Of a stretch of 64,000 nt of DNA, positions 47,450 through 55,080 are shown piece after piece (position 1 is the first letter of the stretch; each line of letters begins with the position of its first letter). The DNA comes from Poriferisodalis sp965208555 (GTDB lineage Bacteria > Actinomycetota > Acidimicrobiia > Acidimicrobiales > Poriferisodalaceae): contig NZ_OZ242342.1 in assembly GCF_965208555.1 (NCBI RefSeq), forward strand, positions 3,100,001-3,164,000, in the 5' to 3' direction. The position numbers and the translations under genes were made by a program. The notes beneath the pieces were generated by a model. The model did no database searches. It had not been told where the DNA came from and saw nothing but the letters and a program-made list of their open reading frames with translations.

Positions 47450-49533
47450 GCACCGGGCAGGTCATCGGGGTCATCGACCCTTTCACCAACGGCGCGTCGG
47501 GCTCGGCGCTGCTGCCGGGCTCCAAGAGCATCACGAACAGGGCGGTGCTGTGCGCCGCCTTGGCGCAGGGGCGCAGCACGCTCGACGGGGTCCTGTTCGC
47601 AGACGACACCGAGGCGATGATCGAGGCCGTCACGGCCTTGGGCGCGATCGTGCGGGTCAATCGTGGCAAGCGCCGGCTCGTCATCGACGGCATCGGCGGC
47701 CGGCGCTCGGAGTCTCATGACGCCGGCGACGAGCCGATCATGGTCCACGCGCGGTCGTCGGGCACGACAGCGCGCTTCGTGCTTCCCGTGGTCGCGGCGC
47801 TCGGCGGCCGCTGGCTGCTCGATGGCGACCCGCAGCTGCGCGCGCGCCCGCTGGACGATCTGCTCGCGGCACAGCGCTCGCTCGGCGTCGAGGTGCGCGA
47901 GCTCGGCGAGCATGGCTGCCTGCCGATCGAGGTGGAATCGGCAGGTGCCGGTGCCGAAGCACCGTTGCGTCATGTCCGCATCCGCGCCGATGTCTCCAGC
48001 CAGTTCGCCACTGGGCTGCTGCTTGCGGGTCCGCTGCGCGGCGGCATCCATGTGGAGATCGACGCTGAGTTCGACACCGTGAGCCGGCCGTACATCGACA
48101 TGACGGTGGCGGTCATGGAGGCCTTCGGCGCCAAGGTCGTCGTGCCCAGCCTCGATCGTTACGTGGTGACCGAGGGCGGTTACCGCGCAGCCCGCTACCG
48201 GATCGAGCCGGATGCCTCTGCTGCCAGCTATGTCTGGGCTGCTGCGGCGCTGTGCGGCGGCGAGGTGCGTGTGGAGGGTCTCGGCGGCCACAGCATCCAG
48301 GGCGATGTGCGCTTCGCGGAAGTGCTCGGCGAGATGGGAGCGGAGGTGACGGTCAGCGACGATGCCATCACCGTCGGCGCGCCGCCGGACGGGGCGCTGC
48401 GGGCAGGCACGTTCGACTTGCGCGACTTCTCTGACACGGCCCAGACGCTGGCGGCCGTGGCGGCGTTCGCCGAGGGCACCACCAGCATCGAGGGAATCGG
48501 CTTCATCCGCCGCAAGGAGACTGACCGCATCGCCAACACGGCAACCGAGCTCGCGAAGCGCGGCGTGGACGCGACAGCCGAGTTCGACGGCATCACCGTG
48601 CGTGCCAATCCATTCGGCCTGCGGGCGGGCTTGGTGGACTGCCATGGGGACCATCGCATGGCGATGGCGATGTCGCTCATCGGTCTGCGCGTCGCCGGGA
48701 TCGACCTCGACGATCCTGACTGCGTCGCCAAGACGTTTCCCGACTTCTACGACGTGCTGGAGTCGCTCAGAGCGACACCGGAAACGGTCGCGGCGGCACA
48801 GGTTCCGGTGATCGCGATCGACGGCCCCGCCGCCTCCGGCAAGTCCAGCGTGGCTCGTGCGGTGGCGGCCGAGCTCGGCATGGACTACCTCGACACCGGA
48901 GCGATGTACCGGGCGGTGGCCTGGGCAGCACTGCAAGCCGGAGTCGATCTCGCTGACCTCTCGGCGGTGGCAAAGATCGCACGCACCGCGCAGATCGAGA
49001 TCTCCAGCGTGAGCGGCGCGCAGCAGGTCACTGTCGACGGCGCCGATGCCACGGCGGCGATACGCAGCGCGGAAGTGGATCGCAGCGTGAGCGTGGTGGC
49101 GGCCAACCCGCAGGTGCGGTGGGTGCTGACCCGGCGTCAGCGCGACTGGGCCAACCGCGTGGGCGGGGGAGTGATGGAGGGCCGTGACATCGGCAGCGTG
49201 GTCTTCCCCGATGCGATCCTGAAGGTGTTCCTGACCGCCACTGCGGGCGAGCGGGCCCGCCGGCGGCTGGTCCAGCAGGCTGCGGGGGCCGGCGGCGCGG
49301 GTGGTGCGAGTCTCGATGACGATGCAGTCGCAGAGCTGGCCGCCGAGCTGAGCGAGCGCGACGCGCACGACTCGGGCAGGGCCGACTCGCCGCTGCAGGT
49401 CGCGCCTAGGGCGGTCATCGTCGATACGAGCGAGCTGTCTGAGGACGAGACCGTCGAAACCATCACCGCGTTCTATCGCCGTGCCACCGGGCCCGAGGCG
49501 CCGGTTCGCATGAATGATCTCGAGGCCCGATGA
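47446..49533 (+). CDS. aroA-cmk: bifunctional EPSP synthase / cytidylate kinase fusion
   Basis: One uninterrupted frame of 695 residues joins two enzymes. Residues 1-440 are 5-enolpyruvylshikimate-3-phosphate synthase (LLPGSKSITNRAVL, SSGTTARFVLP, RIRADVSSQFATGLL, RRKETDRIANTATEL). Residues 454-685 are CMP kinase with P-loop GPAASGKSS, LDTGAMYRAVAWAAL and MEGRDIGSVVFPDA. The linker is only about 12 residues. The ATG overlaps the tyrA stop and the last codon overlaps plsC. A similar fusion is known in Betaproteobacteria. In mycobacteria cmk occupies this position (before der) on its own. Confidence 0.95.
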   Translation: MSTGQVIGVIDPFTNGASGSALLPGSKSITNRAVLCAALAQGRSTLDGVLFADDTEAMIEAVTALGAIVRVNRGKRRLVIDGIGGRRSESHDAGDEPIMVHARSSGTTARFVLPVVAALGGRWLLDGDPQLRARPLDDLLAAQRSLGVEVRELGEHGCLPIEVESAGAGAEAPLRHVRIRADVSSQFATGLLLAGPLRGGIHVEIDAEFDTVSRPYIDMTVAVMEAFGAKVVVPSLDRYVVTEGGYRAARYRIEPDASAASYVWAAAALCGGEVRVEGLGGHSIQGDVRFAEVLGEMGAEVTVSDDAITVGAPPDGALRAGTFDLRDFSDTAQTLAAVAAFAEGTTSIEGIGFIRRKETDRIANTATELAKRGVDATAEFDGITVRANPFGLRAGLVDCHGDHRMAMAMSLIGLRVAGIDLDDPDCVAKTFPDFYDVLESLRATPETVAAAQVPVIAIDGPAASGKSSVARAVAAELGMDYLDTGAMYRAVAWAALQAGVDLADLSAVAKIARTAQIEISSVSGAQQVTVDGADATAAIRSAEVDRSVSVVAANPQVRWVLTRRQRDWANRVGGGVMEGRDIGSVVFPDAILKVFLTATAGERARRRLVQQAAGAGGAGGASLDDDAVAELAAELSERDAHDSGRADSPLQVAPRAVIVDTSELSEDETVETITAFYRRATGPEAPVRMNDLEAR

Positions 49534-50225
49534 CCGGACCGGACGAACCTGAAGTCGAGCTGCGCGACGGGCCGCTCAACATGGCCGTCTACAAGATCAT
49601 GAAGTACGCCATCTGGGGTGTATTCCGGGCGTGGAACCGCATCTCCGTGGACGGCCTGGTGAACCTGCCCGACGGCCCGTGCGTGTGGGTGCCCAACCAC
49701 CGCAGTTACATCGACACGCCCATCCATGCCGCGATTCCTGCGCGGATGCGGGTGATGGGCAAAGACTCGATGTGGAAGTACCGCTTCCCGGGCTGGCTGT
49801 TCACCACGATCGGCTGTTTCCCGGTGAATCGGGACGCGCCGGATCGGGCAGCGCTGCGCACCGCGCTGAATGCGTTGCAGTTCGGCGACGGCCCGGTGGT
49901 GATGTTCGGCGAGGGCGAGCGAAAGGACGGCCCGCGGGTGCTGCCGCTGATGGACGGCCCGGTGTACCTGGCGGCGCGCGCGCAGGTCCCGATCGTGCCG
50001 GTGGGGATCGGCGGAACTGCGGCTGCGATGCCGCGGGGCGCCAGGTTCATGTATCCCCGCCGGATCAAGTTCATCATCGGCGAGCCGATGGATCCGCCTG
50101 CGCCGGGACCGAATGGCCGAGTCTCCCGCCGAGCAATCCGCGAGACCACCGAAGAGCTGCGCGAGCGCATCCAAGACGTGTTCGACCGGGCTCAAGCTGC
50201 CGTCGGCACGCCCAACGTGCGCTGA
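49530..50225 (+). CDS. plsC: 1-acyl-glycerol-3-phosphate acyltransferase family protein
   Basis: A 231-residue acyltransferase that probably acylates lysophosphatidic acid at the membrane. The catalytic HX4D is His57-Asp62 in NHRSYID. The second motif reads FGEGER, where most members have PEGTR, a mild variation in the phosphate-binding loop. A hydrophobic segment near residues 20-35 may dip into the membrane. The ATG overlaps the aroA-cmk stop. A plsC next to cmk and der is common in many bacteria. Confidence 0.88.
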   Translation: MTGPDEPEVELRDGPLNMAVYKIMKYAIWGVFRAWNRISVDGLVNLPDGPCVWVPNHRSYIDTPIHAAIPARMRVMGKDSMWKYRFPGWLFTTIGCFPVNRDAPDRAALRTALNALQFGDGPVVMFGEGERKDGPRVLPLMDGPVYLAARAQVPIVPVGIGGTAAAMPRGARFMYPRRIKFIIGEPMDPPAPGPNGRVSRRAIRETTEELRERIQDVFDRAQAAVGTPNVR

Positions 50226-50240
50226 CGGCGCGGCGTCGCC

Positions 50241-51284
50241 TCAGCGCTCGGTGGTGACCAGGGCAGCGAGGACGCCGCTTGCCGCCGTCGTTCTGTCGGC
50301 TGCGCCCAGCCGTGCACCGGCGGGCACGGCGAGGCTGGCATGGACGGCGGCCTCCATGGCGCCCAGCAGGTCTCGCAGCTCGCGGGGCGGGGGGAAGTAC
50401 TCGTCCTCATCGGTGATCGTGACCTGGGTGGTGCCCTGGACCGGCGCGAGCCGTTCGATCACCGCGTCCACCAGTTCTTCGGGCGCCGATGCCCCGGCAG
50501 TGACGCCGATGGTGCCACGCAGGTCGTCGGGGAGTTCGGCGGCGGCGTTCACTCGCAGCACGCGTTCGCAGCCCGACTCGACGGCAACCTTGGCGAGCGC
50601 CATGGTGTTGGAGGAGTTGGCCGAACCGATCACCACGACAGCGTCGCAGTCGGGTGCGAGCTGCTCGAGGGCGCTCTGGCGGTTGGTGGTGGCAAAACAG
50701 AGGTCCGAGCGTCCCGCCATCCAGACATCGCCGAAGCGTGCCTTGGCAGCGTCGGCCACATCGGCCCAGTCACGATGGCTGAGCGTCGTCTGGGCCAGCA
50801 CCGCAACCGGCGCATCGATGTCGTCGAGCCCCTCGACATCGGCCGGATCGGAGACCAGCGAGATGGCGTCAGGCGCCACGGCCATGGTCCCGACAGCTTC
50901 GTCATGACCCTCGTGTCCGACGTAGACCACCTGGTAACCCTTGGCGGCGCGCACACGGACTTCGTGGTGCACCTTGGTGACCAGCGGGCACACGGCGTCC
51001 ACTACATAACCGCCGCGCCGGCGGGCCCCCTCCACCACTTCGGGTGCCGAGCCGTGTGCTGACAGCATGAGCGGCCGACCGGGCGGCACTTCGGCGATGT
51101 CGTCGACGAAGACCACGCCGAGCCGCTCGAACCGGTCGACCACGAGGCGGTTGTGGACGATCTCGTGGTAGCAGTACACGGGCGGCGGGAACGAGCGAAC
51201 GAGCCACGCCAGCGCCTTGATGGCCATCTCCACGCCCGCACAGAAGCCGCGGGGCGCGGCCAGCAGCACCCGATCCACAGCCAC
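50241..51284 (-). CDS. ispH: 4-hydroxy-3-methylbut-2-enyl diphosphate reductase
   Basis: IspH makes IPP and DMAPP in the last step of the MEP isoprenoid pathway, using a 4Fe-4S cluster. The three cluster cysteines are Cys15 in PRGFCAGVEMA, the Cys in DAVCPLVTKVHH and the Cys in DLCFATTNRQ. GHEGHDEAVGTM is also typical. I choose the GTG at 51284 (347 residues) because TAGCGT ends seven bases upstream on the minus strand. GTGs at 51278 and 51269 are alternatives. The very long minus frame to 52916 is antisense to the next gene and is rejected. Confidence 0.93.
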   Translation of the reverse strand: MAVDRVLLAAPRGFCAGVEMAIKALAWLVRSFPPPVYCYHEIVHNRLVVDRFERLGVVFVDDIAEVPPGRPLMLSAHGSAPEVVEGARRRGGYVVDAVCPLVTKVHHEVRVRAAKGYQVVYVGHEGHDEAVGTMAVAPDAISLVSDPADVEGLDDIDAPVAVLAQTTLSHRDWADVADAAKARFGDVWMAGRSDLCFATTNRQSALEQLAPDCDAVVVIGSANSSNTMALAKVAVESGCERVLRVNAAAELPDDLRGTIGVTAGASAPEELVDAVIERLAPVQGTTQVTITDEDEYFPPPRELRDLLGAMEAAVHASLAVPAGARLGAADRTTAASGVLAALVTTER

Positions 51285-51317
51285 CTCGATGACGCTACCG
51301 ATTCCTATCCTGAGCGT
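51285..51317. promoter_or_regulatory. divergent ispH/DUF512 leaderless promoters
   Basis: Only 33 bases separate the two start codons. TAGCGT (minus, 51297-51292) is seven bases before ispH and TATCCT (plus, 51306-51311) is six bases before the DUF512 gene. The -10 boxes lie back to back, so each -35 would fall inside the other gene. Confidence 0.5.
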
Positions 51318-52919
51318 GTGTCTCGGCCGGTTGTGGTGGCGGTGGAACCCGGTTCGGCGGCCGAGACGGCCGGGCTGGCTGTGGGCGACGAGGTGATGTC
51401 GATCTCCGGCGTCGTGCCGACCGACGTGATCGCCTGGCAGCTGCTGCTGGACGAGCCCGATCCCACGCTGGCGGTGCTGCGCGGCGGGCACGAGATCGCC
51501 ATTGACGTACCCAAGAACGCCGGTGTCCCGCTCGGCGCCGAGGTGCATGCCGCGATCTTCGACCGGGTGCAGACCTGCGACAACCACTGCGAGTTCTGCT
51601 TCATCTACCAGCTGCCGCCCGGGCTGCGCCGCAGCCTGTACCTCAAGGACGACGACTACCGGCTGTCGTTCCTGTACGGGAACTTCACGACGCTCACGCG
51701 CTTCACCGAATTGGACCTGGAACGGGTGCTGGACGAGCGCCTGTCGCCGCTGTATGTATCGATCCATGCCACCGATCCCGAGGTGCGCGCTCGGATGCTC
51801 CGCAACCCGCGTGGCGCAACCAGCCTGCGGTGGCTGAGCGCGCTGCTTGCCGGCGGTGTCGAAGTGCACGGCCAAGTGGTCGTGTGCCCAGGCGTCAATG
51901 ACGGGGCAGTGCTGGCTGACACGCTGCTGGGCGTTCTGGATCGCTTCGCGTCGTTGGCAACGCTCGCGGTGGTCCCGCTGGGCGTGAGCTCGCATCAGCG
52001 AGAGCCGGCCATGCGCCCCCACACCGCCGCGGAAGCCGCAGCCGTGGTGGACCTGTGCGAGCAGTGGCAGCAGCGTTTCGAGGAGCTGCTGGGTCGGCGA
52101 CTGGTGTTTGCTGCGGACGAGTATTACCTGCTGTCCGGCCGTGACTTCCCTGAGGCATCCGTCTATGGCGATTTCCCGATGCACGAGGACGGCATCGGCA
52201 TGGCGCGGGCATTCGAGCAGGAGTTCTGGCCGGCTGGGGACAGCGCGCTCGGCGGTGCTGATCTCGCCGGCGCTGGCTCCGGCGGCGGCGGCGCTCGGGC
52301 GCCCCGGCCCCGCGCGCCGGCGGCAGGCTTCTTCTCGTGGGTCGACGGGGCGCCGGCGGAGGGCTACCGGGCCGCACGGGCGCCCGGACACGGCGCCAAC
52401 CGCAGCGGCGAGGTCGATGGCGGCGGTTTGCCGCTGTCGCTGCGCCCGGTACCGGTGACGCTCCGGGCGACCTCCCGGCGATCTCACGGCGCCGATGGAC
52501 GGCCGATCGGCATCCTGACCGGTACCTACGGTGCCGCCGTGCTCCGCCCGCTGGTGGCCGGGTGGAGATCGGGCGTGGCTGCGGCAACGGGCACGGCAGC
52601 ACCCGAGGTGCGGATCATCGACGTGCCCAACGCCTTCTTCGGCGGCAACATCGGCGTCACCGGTCTGCTCGCAGGTGCCGACATCGCCGCCGCGCTCGAA
52701 TCCGAGCCGGCTGCTGATCGCTACCTCCTCGCCGATGTCTGCCTGTCGGGTGGAGCGTTCCTCGACGGCACGACACCCGAGGACCTTCCGCGCAACGTCG
52801 AGATCGTCCCGACGAACGGTGCGGCGCTGCGGCGGCGGCTCGACGCTGCCGCCGGTCTCGAGCCGGGAGGCGCCGGCGACCGGCCGCTCGCGGCCGCAGC
52901 GGCGGAGACGCGGCAATGA
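51318..52919 (+). CDS. DUF512 radical-SAM protein with N-terminal PDZ-like domain
   Basis: A 533-residue putative Fe-S oxidoreductase. A PDZ-like domain is at residues 1-65 (AVEPGSAAETAGLAVGDEVM). The radical-SAM cluster motif is TCDNHCEFCF (CX3CX2C). The DUF512 domain fills the rest and ends with DVCLSGGAFLDGTTPEDL. A Gly/Ala/Pro-rich linker near residues 310-345 interrupts it. The family often sits before der, as here, but its reaction is unknown. The GTG at 51318 follows TATCCT by six bases. The stop overlaps der as ATGA. Confidence 0.87.
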   Translation: MSRPVVVAVEPGSAAETAGLAVGDEVMSISGVVPTDVIAWQLLLDEPDPTLAVLRGGHEIAIDVPKNAGVPLGAEVHAAIFDRVQTCDNHCEFCFIYQLPPGLRRSLYLKDDDYRLSFLYGNFTTLTRFTELDLERVLDERLSPLYVSIHATDPEVRARMLRNPRGATSLRWLSALLAGGVEVHGQVVVCPGVNDGAVLADTLLGVLDRFASLATLAVVPLGVSSHQREPAMRPHTAAEAAAVVDLCEQWQQRFEELLGRRLVFAADEYYLLSGRDFPEASVYGDFPMHEDGIGMARAFEQEFWPAGDSALGGADLAGAGSGGGGARAPRPRAPAAGFFSWVDGAPAEGYRAARAPGHGANRSGEVDGGGLPLSLRPVPVTLRATSRRSHGADGRPIGILTGTYGAAVLRPLVAGWRSGVAAATGTAAPEVRIIDVPNAFFGGNIGVTGLLAGADIAAALESEPAADRYLLADVCLSGGAFLDGTTPEDLPRNVEIVPTNGAALRRRLDAAAGLEPGGAGDRPLAAAAAETRQ

Positions 52920-54307
52920 GCGCAGGCCTGCCCGTGGTCGGCATCGTCGGACGCCCGAACGTCGGCAAGTCCACGTTGTTCAACCGGCTCGTCGGGCGTC
53001 GCGAGGCGGTGGTGGCGCCCGAGCCCGGCGTGACGCGGGACCGCAAGGAAGCCGAGGCCGCTTGGCGCGGAAACTCCTTCGTGGTGGTCGACACCGGCGG
53101 CTGGTCGGCGCAAGGTGATTCGCTCGACGGCAAAGTGTCCGAACAGAGCGAGCGCGCGATGGGCGATGCCGACGTGCTGCTGCTGGTGGTCGACGTCACC
53201 GTCGGCATCACCGAGCCCGATGCCCGTATCGCCGCCATGCTGCGGCGCAGCGGCCGGCCGACCCTGGTCGTCGCCAACAAGGCCGACAGCGGGTCCCGCG
53301 ATGACGGTCGGTGGGAGTTCAACCGCCTGGGGCTCGGCGAAGCCTGGGCGGTGTCCGCCCTGCACGGCCGCAACATCGGCGACGTGCTTGACCGGGTGCT
53401 GGACCTGCTGGGCGCCGGCGCGCCAGAGGCGGATGAGACTGGTGTCGACGGAGCTGACGCGGATGGAGCAGGTCACGGCGACCGGTCCAGCGACGAGCCG
53501 TTCCACGACGGCTCCGCACACGACGAGCCGAGCGAGGACGACGCGATCCCGGCGGTCGCCATCGTGGGCCGCCCCAATGTCGGCAAGTCGACGCTGTTCA
53601 ACCGGCTCATCGGCGACGAGAGATCGGTGGTCCATGACCGGCCCGGCACGACTCGCGACACCATCGACACCCTGGTGGAGACCGAGGCCGGCCCGGTGCG
53701 GTTCGTCGACACCGCGGGCATGCGGCGCAAGGCCCGGGTGGATGCCGATACCGAGTACTACGCCAACCTGCGGGCGTTGCGGGCCATCGACGCCTGTGAC
53801 GTGTCGCTGCTGGTCGTCGACGCCACCGAGGGCGTGACGGCGCAGGACCAGCGTCTCGCTGAGCGCATCGACGCCGCCGGATGCCCGATCGTGGTGCTGC
53901 TCAACAAGTGGGAGACACTGGATGCAGAGCACCGCGAGGGCGTCTTGGGGGACCTGGCACGCCGCCTGCACTTCGTGGGAGAAGCACCCGTGCTGCGCAT
54001 CAGCGCGCTGACGGGCCGGGGTGTGCACCGGCTGGTGCCCGCGATCTCCGCAGCCATGGAGGCGTACGAGTCGAGGGCACCGACGGCCAGGGTCAATGCG
54101 ATTGTCCAGCTCGCGCAGTCCGCCCAGCCGGCGCCGGGAGGAGCGCGCGTGCTCTACGCCACGCAGGTCGCCGCTCAGCCCCCGACGTTCACACTGTTCG
54201 CCAACCGGGAACTCCCGCCCACCTACCTGCGATACCTCGAGCGGCGCCTGAGGGAGGAGCTGGGGTTGGCGAAGACACCGCTCAAGCTGCGGGTGCGCCG
54301 GCGTTGA
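52916..54307 (+). CDS. der: ribosome biogenesis GTPase Der (EngA)
   Basis: Der has two tandem GTPase domains and a KH-like C-terminal domain, and acts in 50S assembly. The first P-loop is in GRPNVGKSTLF at about residue 12 and the second is identical near residue 221, with NKAD and NKWE as the G4 motifs. An acidic, Asp/Gly-rich linker of about 40 residues separates the domains. The length of 463 residues is normal. It overlaps the DUF512 gene at its start and a small membrane protein at its TGA. Confidence 0.96.
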   Translation: MSAGLPVVGIVGRPNVGKSTLFNRLVGRREAVVAPEPGVTRDRKEAEAAWRGNSFVVVDTGGWSAQGDSLDGKVSEQSERAMGDADVLLLVVDVTVGITEPDARIAAMLRRSGRPTLVVANKADSGSRDDGRWEFNRLGLGEAWAVSALHGRNIGDVLDRVLDLLGAGAPEADETGVDGADADGAGHGDRSSDEPFHDGSAHDEPSEDDAIPAVAIVGRPNVGKSTLFNRLIGDERSVVHDRPGTTRDTIDTLVETEAGPVRFVDTAGMRRKARVDADTEYYANLRALRAIDACDVSLLVVDATEGVTAQDQRLAERIDAAGCPIVVLLNKWETLDAEHREGVLGDLARRLHFVGEAPVLRISALTGRGVHRLVPAISAAMEAYESRAPTARVNAIVQLAQSAQPAPGGARVLYATQVAAQPPTFTLFANRELPPTYLRYLERRLREELGLAKTPLKLRVRRR

Positions 54308-54534
54308 GACCGCTGTCCCGACGAGGAGCGGGTCCGACCGCCCAGCGGCAGAATCGCCGCCCGTCCCCAGGCGGCCCCGCGGGCTCCGGCACTCGCCGAC
54401 GCAGCGAGGTCGACGGGTCGCAGCAGCGCGCCGGCGCACCGTGGCACTTCTGGCTCGTCGTCGTCATGGCCGCCGTATACCTGGGGTGGAGGGCGGTGGA
54501 GGGCGTCGTGTGGCTGGTCCAGTGGGTCGGCTGA
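54304..54534 (+). CDS. small single-pass membrane protein, unknown
   Basis: A possible 76-residue product starting with TTG at 54304, overlapping the der stop as TTGA. The first 45 residues are basic and polar. One membrane helix lies at about 50-70 (FWLVVVMAAVYLGWRAVEG). I recognise no family. Support comes from the overlap with der and the clean hydrophobic helix. The rare start codon keeps confidence moderate. Confidence 0.5.
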   Translation: MRPLSRRGAGPTAQRQNRRPSPGGPAGSGTRRRSEVDGSQQRAGAPWHFWLVVVMAAVYLGWRAVEGVVWLVQWVG

Positions 54535-54554
54535 GCGCCGGGTGAGCGAGCCAG

Positions 54555-54560
54555 TATCGT
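54555..54560 (+). promoter_or_regulatory. candidate -10 box for tRNA-Pro
   Basis: TATCGT ends 11 bases before the tRNA gene, placing transcription start about five bases upstream of the mature 5' end. No clear terminator separates the tRNA from the DUF427 gene, so they may share this promoter. Confidence 0.45.
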
Positions 54561-54571
54561 GCTCGCCGAGG

Positions 54572-54646
54572 CGGGCTGTGGCGCAGTCTGGTTAGCGCAC
54601 TGGTCTGGGGGACCAGGGGTCGGAGGTTCAAATCCTCTCAGCCCGA
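54572..54646 (+). tRNA. tRNA-Pro (anticodon GGG)
   Basis: A 75-base cloverleaf. The acceptor CGGGCTG pairs with CAGCCCG, the anticodon stem is CTGGT/ACCAG around the loop CTGGGGG, and the T-arm is GGAGG-TTCAAAT-CCTCT. Anticodon GGG reads CCC and CCU. CCA is not encoded (ACCG follows the acceptor stem). Confidence 0.95.
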
Positions 54647-54682
54647 CCGCCAACCGGCCATCGACGTGCAGGGAAACCCATC

Positions 54683-55054
54683 ATGAGCAGTGCAGCAACG
54701 CAGCGACAGCAACCCGAGATCGCCGTCGAGCCGGAGCCGGGCCGGGTCACCGTCCGGGTGGACGGCGTGATCGTGGCGGACTCGACGTCGGCCGTGGTCC
54801 TCACCGAGGGGCGTCTGCCGCCGCGCCACTACCTGCCCGCCTCCGATGTGCACATGGAGCTGTTCAGTCCCAGGGTCACGTCAAGCCATTGACCGTGGAA
54901 GGGCGATGCCAGCTACTGGTCAGTAGCAGTGAACGGCCAGACCTATGACGACATCGTGTGGTCGTATCCGGATCCGATCCCGGAAATGGCCGAGATCGCC
55001 GGCCTGATGAGCTTCTATGCCGAGCGCGACGAGGTGTCCCAAGTCGTTTCCTGA
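54683..55054 (+). CDS. DUF427 protein with in-frame TGA at the conserved Cys: candidate selenoprotein
   Basis: The frame from ATG 54683 reads a DUF427 (NTP_transf_9) protein. RVTVRVDGVIVADST opens the domain and HYLPASDVHMELF follows. At 54890-54892 a TGA takes the place of the Cys in the family's CPWKG-type motif (here TSSH-stop-PWKGDASYW). The same frame continues with IVWSYPDPIPEMAEIAG and SFYAERDEV, both family-typical, to TGA at 55052. Read as selenocysteine, the protein has 123 residues with Sec70, a normal DUF427 length. A SECIS-like hairpin lies at 54912-54927. AGGGA precedes the ATG by about nine bases. The alternatives are a pseudogene by TGC-to-TGA mutation or a sequencing error. 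The biochemical role of DUF427 is unknown. Confidence 0.7.
54912..54927 (+). promoter_or_regulatory. candidate bacterial SECIS hairpin
   Basis: GCTACT-GGTC-AGTAGC is a perfect 6-bp stem with a GG-led 4-base loop. The stem begins 19 bases after the TGA and the loop 25 bases after it. Bacterial SECIS elements are known to have a short upper stem, a G in the first two loop positions and a loop 16-37 bases from the UGA; all three hold. It lies inside the coding sequence, as SelB-dependent elements do. Confidence 0.7.
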
Positions 55055-55080
55055 CGCTGGCGCGCCGTCCGCCGAGCCAG

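Noticed and set aside
50241..52916. Single 891-residue minus-strand protein containing IspH
   Set aside because: Only the last 347 residues are IspH. The rest is antisense to the DUF512 gene, and a -10 box sits just before the IspH start.
54683..54892. 69-residue truncated DUF427 gene, or a frameshifted pseudogene
   Set aside because: The frame does not shift; it continues past the TGA with conserved sequence. The TGA falls exactly on the conserved Cys and a SECIS-like hairpin follows. A nonsense-mutated pseudogene is kept only as the alternative explanation.
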